From: Actinomycetota bacterium
GTDB lineage: Bacteria; Actinomycetota; Actinomycetes; Streptosporangiales; Streptosporangiaceae
Direction: 5' to 3'
NCBI GenBank assembly: GCA_003161205.1
Contig: PMOU01000078.1
Coordinates: forward strand, 1-7,112
DNA length: 7,112 nt
Part shown: one piece after another, positions 1 to 4,786 of the stretch
Numbering within the stretch: position 1 is the first letter of the stretch
How the letters are laid out: every line of letters starts with the position of its first letter
Notes under the pieces: model-generated
Seen by the model: only the letters and a program-made list of their open reading frames with translations
What the model was told of the DNA's origin: nothing
Databases searched by the model: none
Made by a program: the position numbers and the translations under genes

Positions 1-299
1 CGGGCGTAGCGGTAGATCAGCGGGCCGTAGATCAGCCCGCCGATCACCGGGATCACGACGAGGAACCCCGGGCCGAGCCCGGGAAAGCGGACGCTGCCGA
101 CGTGACCCTGCTGGCCGAACTGGGCATGGCCGGTGGCCAGCCAGGTGAAGCCGTAGATCAGGTACCGGAACGCCACCGCGCCCAGCCCGGACCCGGCGCC
201 GACCACCAGCGCGACCGCGAACAGCCCGCCCCGCGAGGCCCGCAGCCAGCCGCTCGCCCGCCCGGCCCACGGCACCGCTCCGGCCGTCCCGCCCGTCAT
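1..299 (-). CDS. ClC-family chloride channel/antiporter, N-terminal part (runs off left edge)
   Basis: Reading leftward from an ATG at 299-297, the frame is open to the window edge (99 full codons). The product starts with a short basic and Gly/Ala-rich tail. A hydrophobic helix follows at about residues 25-43 (GLFAVALVVGAGSGLGAVAF), then an aromatic segment with YLIYGFTWLATG. A loop leads to a second helix containing LVVIPVIGGLIYGPLIYRYA. This order and these phrases match the first membrane helices of bacterial ClC proteins, which move chloride across the cytoplasmic membrane as channels or Cl-/H+ antiporters. The diagnostic selectivity motifs (GSGIP-type and the gating glutamate) would lie outside the window, so channel versus antiporter cannot be decided. 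The start overlaps the stop of the MarR-family gene by 4 bp (ATGA), so the two are almost certainly co-transcribed and translationally coupled. The family call rests on recognition of about 99 residues only. Confidence 0.8.
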   Translation of the reverse strand, partial: MTGGTAGAVPWAGRASGWLRASRGGLFAVALVVGAGSGLGAVAFRYLIYGFTWLATGHAQFGQQGHVGSVRFPGLGPGFLVVIPVIGGLIYGPLIYRYA

Positions 300-838
300 G
301 ATCGTCCCACTGTGCCGGAGCGCGCTGGCTCCGGTTTCCTCCTGGCCGGCGCCCCCGCCGACGGCGCGGCGGGGGGATCCGCGGGCCACTGGCTGTCGGG
401 GACCTCCCCGGCCGCCGCCGCGAACGCAGCCAGCGCGCTGGCCACGGCCGACTGCTGCCGGGCCGGGAGCCGGCCCAAGATGCCGGCGATCAGCGCCCGC
501 CGGCGGGCGGTCGCCTGATCCACGATCTCCCGCCCCGCCGAGGTGATGGACACCTGCACCGCGCGGCGGTCGGCGCGGGCGCGGTGCCGGCGGATCAGGC
601 CCTTGCGCAGCAGCCGGTCGCACATCCGGCCCGCGGTGGACGGCATGACATCAAGCGCCGCCGCCAGGCCGGTCATCCGCTGCGGTCCCCGGGAGGCGAG
701 CACCACCAGCGCCCGGTACTGGGCGATGGTGGTGTCCTCGGCCGCCGCGCCCAGCGACTGGGTAGCCACCGCGACCAGGGTGCGGCTCGCGGTCAGCACC
801 GCGTCCACCGCGGCCTCGTCTGCCACCTGCTCTGTCAC
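296..838 (-). CDS. MarR-family winged-helix transcriptional regulator
   Basis: This 180-residue protein has the length and order of a MarR repressor. An N-terminal dimerisation helix is followed by a winged helix-turn-helix at about residues 38-100. The recognition-helix region is MPSTAGRMCDRLLRKGLI (65-82). The wing carries the typical basic/acidic DRR turn (90-92) followed by VQVSITSAG. C-terminal helices at 103-143 complete the dimer interface. The last 35 residues are Pro/Ala/Arg-rich and probably disordered. The start is GTG at 838: an in-frame TGA lies three codons upstream, so no earlier start is possible. A GAGG lies only 1 nt from the GTG, which is a poor Shine-Dalgarno spacing, so initiation may be weak or nearly leaderless. 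The stop overlaps the ClC start. MarR proteins usually repress their own operon and respond to small ligands; the ligand cannot be inferred. The neighbour suggests control of ion transport or acid/salt stress. Confidence 0.92.
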   Translation of the reverse strand: MTEQVADEAAVDAVLTASRTLVAVATQSLGAAAEDTTIAQYRALVVLASRGPQRMTGLAAALDVMPSTAGRMCDRLLRKGLIRRHRARADRRAVQVSITSAGREIVDQATARRRALIAGILGRLPARQQSAVASALAAFAAAAGEVPDSQWPADPPAAPSAGAPARRKPEPARSGTVGRS

Positions 839-852
839 GCCTCATGCACCCC

Positions 853-858
853 AATTTA
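853..858 (-). promoter_or_regulatory. Possible -10 element for the marR-ClC operon
   Basis: On the minus strand TAAATT (858 to 853) fits the TAnnnT pattern of a housekeeping -10 box and would place transcription start about 8 nt before the GTG. The -35 at 17-bp spacing (GTGCAA, 881-876) is weak, but it overlaps the 13-bp palindrome, as expected for a repressible promoter. Weak call by eye. Confidence 0.3.
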
Positions 859-867
859 CTTGTTCAC

Positions 868-880
868 TGCAATGATTGCA
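868..880. promoter_or_regulatory. Candidate MarR operator: perfect 13-bp palindrome
   Basis: TGCAATGATTGCA is a perfect inverted repeat (6-bp arms, one central base) 29 bp upstream of the marR GTG. It lies in the most AT-rich stretch of the left third of the window. MarR proteins typically bind palindromes of this size over their own promoter, so autorepression of the marR-ClC operon is the natural reading. The site is seen directly; its role is inferred. Confidence 0.55.
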
Positions 881-1175
881 CCATGACTTTATCAGCTACT
901 GCATCTTAGACTGGCCTGCGGGAGAGCAGGGGTGGCTGCCGGTCTCCCGGCTGGAACGTGCCGCGGAACGCCTGGACCCTGGAGTGGTACTGCATCGGCG
1001 CTGACCTGCAGCGAGTCGCTTCAGGTAGGGTCAGCGCAGGACGGCAAGCGGCAGTCGGCGTCCCATTCCGAGCGCTGGTTGCCGTGGGCCGGGATTCCGC
1101 CAGCATTGCTGAGCCGTTGCGGCTCGCGCCGTCCCGGACGATGAGTTCTTCGGCAGTGCCGACGGGACTGCAGTG

Positions 1176-1715
1176 TTATCGGTACCCGCGCTTGAGCAGG
1201 TACTTGGCTCCTGCCTCGAAGCCCTCGGGGCTGAGCAGTTCGAAGCCGAAGGCGTCGGCAAGCCGGCCAGTGGTATTGAACGCGGCACAGACCGCGAGCG
1301 CATCCCGGACCTGCTGGCGTGAGACACATGCGGACAGCACTTCTCGCATGTCCCCGGCACTCACCATTCCGTCCCGGGTCAGCTTGCCAAGCATCCGCAG
1401 CGTCGCCCGGAGCCCGTCCTCGACGGGGGCCGATTCAAGGTCAGCCAGGACCGCTTGAACCTTGGCGCGGTCCTGGTATGCCTGCCCCGCGGTAGCGGTG
1501 TGCGCGCCGACGCAGAACGCGGACTCGTTGACCTTCGACACGAAGGCCGCCATCAGCTCCCGGTCCGCTACCGACCAGGCCGAAGGCCCGCGCATCGCCT
1601 CGTGGGTGAACTTCTTCGCCCCGTCGCCGTAGAAGCCGGGCCGGTAGAAGACCAGCCTGGCGGCGTCTGGTACCGGGTGCCTGGAGAACACGCGGATAAG
1701 CGCGAGCGGAACCAC
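1176..1715 (-). CDS. AhpD/carboxymuconolactone-decarboxylase-like (peroxidase-related) protein
   Basis: The product (179 residues from GTG 1715) matches a common actinobacterial AhpD-like family. Recognisable pieces in order are the N-terminal HPVPDAARLVFYRPGFYG, then MRGPSAWSVADRELMAAFVSKVNE, then the active-site region SAFCVGAH (65-72). A helical C-terminal half follows with LRATLRMLGKLTRDGMVSAGDMR and ends LADAFGFELLSPEGF...KYLLKRGYR. In the superfamily the catalytic motif is CxxCxxxH. Here the second Cys (C68) and the His (H72) are present, but the first Cys position is Ser65, so disulfide-based peroxidase chemistry may be lost or altered. The start is uncertain. GTG 1715 sits directly after an in-frame TAG with no Shine-Dalgarno, while GTG 1691 would begin VFSRHPVPDAARL, close to where family members seem to begin. 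The gene diverges from the ECF42 operon. It may be functional, or a fragment downstream of a broken gene. Confidence 0.72.
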   Translation of the reverse strand: MVPLALIRVFSRHPVPDAARLVFYRPGFYGDGAKKFTHEAMRGPSAWSVADRELMAAFVSKVNESAFCVGAHTATAGQAYQDRAKVQAVLADLESAPVEDGLRATLRMLGKLTRDGMVSAGDMREVLSACVSRQQVRDALAVCAAFNTTGRLADAFGFELLSPEGFEAGAKYLLKRGYR

Positions 1716-1718
1716 CAG

Positions 1719-1781
1719 CTAGAAGATCTGATCCTCGCTGCAGCCCGATGCCCTGGCCGCCGCGAAGTCCGCGTCGGTGAC
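1719..1781 (-). pseudogene. C-terminal remnant of a second AhpD/CMD-superfamily protein, ended by TAG
   Basis: In exactly the frame of the 1176-1715 gene, the 20 codons before the TAG at 1721-1719 read VTDADFAAARASG then CSEDQIF. After the stop the frame continues LVV. The phrase VTD(A/E)D..A.RA.G.SED.IFELVV is typical of the C-terminal part of small carboxymuconolactone-decarboxylase-like proteins, with Glu where the TAG stands. A single GAG-to-TAG change would explain this. Upstream of 1781 the frame stays open to about 1925 but loses any family resemblance, so the front of this gene is missing. I infer a decayed upstream paralogue partly fused to the intact-looking downstream one. No alignment could be run. 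Confidence 0.5.
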
Positions 1782-1878
1782 CTGCGGGACACGCCGCCGG
1801 AAAATACACCTGCAGGCCCCGGCAGGAACCGGACAGTCGCTTGCGACGGTTGTGACCACCTGGATACTTCGGCTGCGG

Positions 1879-1907
1879 TGTCGATCGGGGCGCCACGCTG
1901 GTGTCGT
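1879..1907 (+). promoter_or_regulatory. Candidate ECF42-dependent promoter of the DGPF/sigma operon
   Basis: TGTCGA at 1879-1884 is the -35-like hexamer I recall as described for ECF42 sigma factors in Streptomyces. A GTCGTAT stretch at 1903-1909 offers a CGT-type -10 about 17-20 bp downstream. The pair lies about 40-65 bp before the DGPF gene start, the usual place for a self-activated ECF operon. The -10 match and spacing are imperfect, so this is a tentative assignment. Confidence 0.42.
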
Positions 1908-1928
1908 ATGAGTGAGGTACATCAACCG

Positions 1929-1939
1929 AGGAGGAGGAT
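1929..1939 (+). promoter_or_regulatory. Strong Shine-Dalgarno sequence for the DGPF gene
   Basis: A run of AGGAGGAGGAT ends 6 bp before the ATG at 1946, with the GGAGG at 1933-1937 spaced 8 bp from it. It is the best ribosome binding site in the window and fixes the start of the first gene of the operon. It suggests high expression once the operon is induced. Confidence 0.85.
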
Positions 1940-1945
1940 CAGTCC

Positions 1946-2290
1946 ATGGAGTTCATGCTCATTCTGTCGGAGGACCCCGAGCTGGTGGCCACGGAGGAAC
2001 AGCGCGCGGAGGCCGTCGAGCGTGTCGGTGAGTACGCGATGGACCTGGTAGGTGACGGCACGCTGAAGGGAGGCTCGCCGCTGCGCCCCGTCGTTGAGGC
2101 GAAGCGGGTCAGCAGCCGCGACGGGACGCAGCGGGTCCTGGATGGGCCGTTCGCCGAGTCCAAGGAGGTCATCGCCGGGTATTTCCTCATCGAGGCGGCT
2201 GATATCCAGGCGGCGGTGACGATTGCTGCCCGCTGCCCGAACGCGCAGTTCGGCTCCGTTGAAGTCCGCGAGATCGTCCCCATGGGGTGA
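1946..2290 (+). CDS. YCII-family (DGPF motif) protein
   Basis: This 114-residue protein is the usual length for the YCII/DGPF family, a dimeric alpha/beta-barrel (ferredoxin-like) fold. The signature is plain: MEFMLILSED as the first strand, then a helix with EEQRAEAVERVGEYAMDLV. LDGPFAESKEVIAGYFLIEA at 65-84 carries the DGPF motif at 66-69, and IAARCPNAQFGSVEVREI forms the last helix and strand. The biochemical role of DGPF proteins is not established; they are the classic genomic partners of ECF42 sigma factors, and that holds here. The ATG at 1946 has a very strong ribosome binding site. The stop TGA (2288-2290) overlaps the GTG of the next gene, so translation is coupled. It is the first gene of the operon and the likely main target of the sigma factor. 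Confidence 0.93.
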   Translation: MEFMLILSEDPELVATEEQRAEAVERVGEYAMDLVGDGTLKGGSPLRPVVEAKRVSSRDGTQRVLDGPFAESKEVIAGYFLIEAADIQAAVTIAARCPNAQFGSVEVREIVPMG

Positions 2291-2589
2291 GCGAGTTCCT
2301 GCTGCTCGGCGCCCGGCCGTCCGGGCCGGGCGAGGCATCTTTGGGCGGGATCGCGCGTGATGTCATGGCGCTGGCCGCCTGGCACGGGTGGCTGCGCCGC
2401 TGGGGACTGCTGCGGTCATTCGGCCTGCCGCGGGATCCGGCTGGTGAACTGCGGGCGTGCCTGGTGATCCGGGCGAGCGGGCAGCCGGCGGCGGAGCGGC
2501 TGGCCGCCGGGTGGGGGCAGGTCAGCGGTTACCGGGTGACGCTGGTGCCGCTGTCATGCGGGACCGGGCGGCGGGGAGAGACGCGGTGA
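2287..2589 (+). CDS. Small YCII-like hypothetical protein in the ECF42 operon
   Basis: This 100-residue product begins at GTG 2287, inside the stop of the DGPF gene (GTGA overlap), and ends at TGA 2587-2589, inside the GTG of the sigma factor. Such overlaps on both sides make it a real coupled gene. The sequence has a short N-terminal strand (SEFLLLGARP), a helix (GGIARDVMALAAWHGWLRRWGLL), a strand-like stretch around GELRACLVIRA, a helix with AAERLAAGW and a final strand YRVTLVPLS. This beta-alpha-beta-beta-alpha-beta order suggests a divergent YCII/dimeric alpha-beta barrel protein, like its upstream neighbour, but the DGPF motif is absent. I do not recognise a named family. A plausible role is partner of the DGPF protein or input to the sigma factor, by context only. 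Confidence 0.72.
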   Translation: MSEFLLLGARPSGPGEASLGGIARDVMALAAWHGWLRRWGLLRSFGLPRDPAGELRACLVIRASGQPAAERLAAGWGQVSGYRVTLVPLSCGTGRRGETR

Positions 2590-4181
2590 GCGAGGAGACG
2601 GAAGCAGCGCTGGCCGCTGTGTTCCGCGGGGAGTGGCCGCGCCTGGTCGGGGCGGCGCTGCGGATCACCGGTGACCTGCAGGCCGCCGAGGATTCCGTGC
2701 AGGAGACGCTCCTGGTCGCGCTGGACCGGTGGCCGCTGCAGGGGGTACCGGACCGGCCCGGTGCCTGGCTGATGACCGTCTGCCGCAACCGCGCCCGCAA
2801 CCTGGTCCGCGATTCCGGGCGCGCGCAGCAGCGGGCGGAATCGATGCGGCCGCTGCTGGCCGGGCACCAGCGGCCGGGTGAGGATGCGCCGGGAATCGCC
2901 GATGACCGGCTGCGGCTGATCGCGATGTGCTGCCATCCGCTGCTCTCTGCCGATGCCCAGGTTGCCCTCACGCTGCGGCTGGTGGCCGGGCTCACCACCG
3001 AGGAGATCGCCCACGGCTTCCACCTGCCGCCCACGGCGATAGCGCAGCGCATCGTCCGGGCGAAACGGGTCCTGAAAGAGCATCGTGTCGTTTTCGGCGC
3101 CGGCGACCCGGACGTGCGGGACCGGCTGCGGTCCATTCTCGACGTCATCTACCTGGTTTTCAACGAGGGCTACCTGCCCGCTGCCGGCGCGACGGTGACC
3201 CGGGGTGATCTCGCCTCCGAGGCGCGCCGCCTGGCCTGCCTGCTGACCGAGCTGCTCCCGGGCGAGCCGGCACCGCAGGCGCTGCGGGCACTGTTGTCCT
3301 TCCAGCTCAGCCGCTGGCCCACCCGCGCCGGGCCGGACGGCGCGCTCCTCACCCTCGACGCGCAAGACCGCACGCAGTGGGATCGCGAGCTGATCGCCGA
3401 CGGTGCCCGCGCGCTGGAACTTGCCCGCCGGGGCGAGCGCGGGCCGCTGCTGCTGCAAGCTGAGCTTGCGGGCTGCCACGCGACCGCGGCCACGTTCGCC
3501 GCCACTGACTGGGACGCGATCCTCGCCCTGTATGACGAGTTGCTGGCGATCCAGGACACGCCGGTCGTGGCGCTCAACCGGGCCGTCGCCGTCGCGATGG
3601 CGGCCGGGCCGGCCGCTGCGCTGCCCCTGCTGGACACGCTCGCGGAAGATCCTGCGCTGCGGGGTTCGCACCGGATATGGGCGGTGCGGGCCGACGTGCA
3701 CCTCCGCGCCGGCCAAACCCGGGCCGCGCTCGCCGACTACGAGCGCGCCCTGGATCTGGTCACCAACGAAGCCGAACGCCGCTATCTCAGCACCGCCCGC
3801 CACCTGGCCGAGGAGGACCCCATGCCCGCTTTCCGCAAGTCGCCACCCGGGCTCATCGCCCGTTTCGACGAGCTCGCCCAGCTCGCCGGGGACGCAGACC
3901 GCAAGCTCATGTTCGGTTATCCCGTCTGCGTGCTGCGGGGAAACATGTTCATGGGACTGCACGAGGACTCGCTCATCCTGCGCCTGGCCGAGGCCGACCG
4001 GGCCGAGTTCCTCGGCCGCTACGACTCCAGGCTGTTCGAGCCGATGCCGGGCCGGCCGATGAAAGAGTACATCGTCGTGCCGCCAGCCCTGGTCGACGAC
4101 GACGCCATCGGCGAGTGGGTGCGCAAATCGCGCGCCTGCGCCGAACAGCTCCCCGCCAAGAAACCGAAGAAGAAAGGCTGA
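2586..4181 (+). CDS. ECF42-type sigma factor in frame with a C-terminal TfoX-N-like domain
   Basis: This is a 531-residue product from GTG 2586, chosen because GGGGAGAG (2573-2580) lies 5 bp upstream and the GTGA overlaps the previous stop. The frame extends 43 codons upstream, but that part overlaps the preceding gene and reads as nonsense. Sigma region 2 spans about 8-75 (VQETLLVALDRWP, LMTVCRNRARNLVRD). Region 4 spans about 108-164 (ALTLRLVAGLTTEEIAHGFHL then RIVRAKRVL). A long helical, TPR-like extension follows to about 412, including VIYLVFNEGY and NRAVAVAMAAGP, as in ECF42 proteins. There is no anti-sigma gene nearby; in this group the extension is thought to control activity. Residues 413-531 form a second domain (RKSPPGLIARFDEL, KLMFGYPVCVLRGNMF, FEPMPGRPMKEYIVVP) that matches TfoX N-terminal domain proteins and ends in a Lys-rich tail. 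The two parts join without a stop codon. Confidence 0.93.
   Translation: MSEETEAALAAVFRGEWPRLVGAALRITGDLQAAEDSVQETLLVALDRWPLQGVPDRPGAWLMTVCRNRARNLVRDSGRAQQRAESMRPLLAGHQRPGEDAPGIADDRLRLIAMCCHPLLSADAQVALTLRLVAGLTTEEIAHGFHLPPTAIAQRIVRAKRVLKEHRVVFGAGDPDVRDRLRSILDVIYLVFNEGYLPAAGATVTRGDLASEARRLACLLTELLPGEPAPQALRALLSFQLSRWPTRAGPDGALLTLDAQDRTQWDRELIADGARALELARRGERGPLLLQAELAGCHATAATFAATDWDAILALYDELLAIQDTPVVALNRAVAVAMAAGPAAALPLLDTLAEDPALRGSHRIWAVRADVHLRAGQTRAALADYERALDLVTNEAERRYLSTARHLAEEDPMPAFRKSPPGLIARFDELAQLAGDADRKLMFGYPVCVLRGNMFMGLHEDSLILRLAEADRAEFLGRYDSRLFEPMPGRPMKEYIVVPPALVDDDAIGEWVRKSRACAEQLPAKKPKKKG
3811..3824 (+). promoter_or_regulatory. Internal ribosome binding site and ATG at the sigma/TfoX boundary
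   Basis: AGGAGG (3811-3816) stands 5 bp before an in-frame ATG (3822-3824). That Met is residue 413 and begins PAFRKSPPGLIARFDEL, the usual opening of stand-alone TfoX-N-like proteins. The residues just before (NEAERRYLSTARHLAEE) look like a normal ECF42 C-terminus. A separate 119-residue TfoX-like protein may therefore be made from this site in addition to, or instead of, the fusion. Confidence 0.55.
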
Positions 4182-4188
4182 GACCGAT

Positions 4189-4641
4189 ATGCCCCACGCT
4201 GAGCACACCGTGACCGTCAACCGCCCGGCCCGCGGGATCTTCGACTACCTCGCCGACGGCACCAATAACCGCGCGTGGCGCGGCGGCGTCCTGGAAATCG
4301 AGCGCACCTCACCCACTGACGGCGAGGGAGCCACCTACCGCCAGGTCCTCGCCGGGCCAGGCGGACGGCGCATCGACGGCGACTACCGCGTCACCCTCTT
4401 CGACCCGCCCCGGCAGCTCGGATTCCACGTGACCGCGGGACCAGCTCGCCCCGCCGGCGTGTTCGAGCTGACAGAAAACCCCGAGCGCAGCACCCGGGTC
4501 CGGTTCGCCCTCGACCTCCAGCCAGCCGGGCTCATGAAGCTCATGACCCCGATGATCACCCGGCAGATGCGCAACGAAGTTGCACAGCTCGACAACCTCA
4601 AAACCATCCTGGAGAGCACGCCCCGACAGACGCCAGCGTGA
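4189..4641 (+). CDS. SRPBCC (polyketide cyclase/dehydrase-like) family protein
   Basis: This 150-residue protein shows the helix-grip layout of SRPBCC proteins, which bind small hydrophobic ligands in a deep cavity. The first strand and helix read EHTVTVNRPARGIFDYLADGTNNRAWRGGVLEI. Middle strands include GEGATYRQVLAGPGGRRIDGDYRVTLFDPPRQLGFHV and FELTENPERSTRVRFALDLQP. The long C-terminal helix spans LMKLMTPMITRQMRNEVAQLDNLKTIL. The pattern is that of the SRPBCC group often annotated as toxin or polyketide cyclase; no specific substrate can be named. The ATG at 4189 lies 7 bp after the sigma-TfoX stop, with GAAAGG (4172-4177) as ribosome binding site. This is the last gene of the operon. DGPF, TfoX-like and SRPBCC genes commonly accompany ECF42 sigma factors, so it is probably part of the regulon. 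Confidence 0.88.
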   Translation: MPHAEHTVTVNRPARGIFDYLADGTNNRAWRGGVLEIERTSPTDGEGATYRQVLAGPGGRRIDGDYRVTLFDPPRQLGFHVTAGPARPAGVFELTENPERSTRVRFALDLQPAGLMKLMTPMITRQMRNEVAQLDNLKTILESTPRQTPA

Positions 4642-4654
4642 CGCATTCGCCACG

Positions 4655-4738
4655 CGACTGGGTCGCCACCGCGACCAAGGAACGGCTCGTGGTAGGTACC
4701 GCGTCCACCGCGGCCTCGTCCGCCACCTGCTCCGTCAC
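4655..4738 (-). pseudogene. 5' fragment of a second marR-family gene
   Basis: On the minus strand from GTG 4738 the sequence reads VTEQVADEAAVDAV then PTTSRSLVAVATQSR. This is nearly the same as the first 29 residues of the MarR protein at 296-838. By eye, 75 of 85 bases match between 4655-4739 and 755-839 without gaps. Of the changed codons six are synonymous and three before the last codon change an amino acid, so the copy diverged while still under selection. Similarity stops abruptly at 4655, 13 bp beyond the SRPBCC stop, where the rest of the regulator is missing. The fragment starts 48 bp after the stop of the exchanger gene on the same strand. It marks a rearrangement junction. Confidence 0.85.
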
Positions 4739-4786
4739 GGCTGGCCGGCGAGGTCAGCGCAGGACGGTTGGGGCATCTTGGGTGCC

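Larger units (their letters stand above)
839..1175. other. Intergenic stretch with no recognised gene
   Basis: The first 60 bases are the AT-richer promoter region of the marR-ClC operon. The rest, about 280 bases, is GC-rich. Short frames are open on both strands, but none gave a protein I recognise, a good ribosome binding site or a family motif. It contains one copy of a 16-bp sequence (1029-1044) that recurs at 4752-4767. It may be decayed coding DNA, but nothing identifies the source. Confidence 0.5.

Noticed and set aside
840..1175. Possible small gene or insertion-sequence remnant in the left intergenic region
   Set aside because: No terminal inverted repeats, no target duplication and no transposase-like motif in any frame; open frames lack ribosome binding sites.
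2457..2585. 43-codon upstream extension of the sigma factor
   Set aside because: It overlaps the 100-residue gene, reads as low-complexity Gly/Arg/Ala sequence, and the GTG at 2586 has a good ribosome binding site and the same GTGA overlap seen one gene earlier.
2529..4220. 563-codon open frame on the minus strand opposite the sigma factor gene
   Set aside because: It mirrors the sigma-TfoX gene in GC-rich DNA. The protein is Gly/Arg/Glu-rich without domain patterns, while the plus strand has clear sigma and TfoX motifs.
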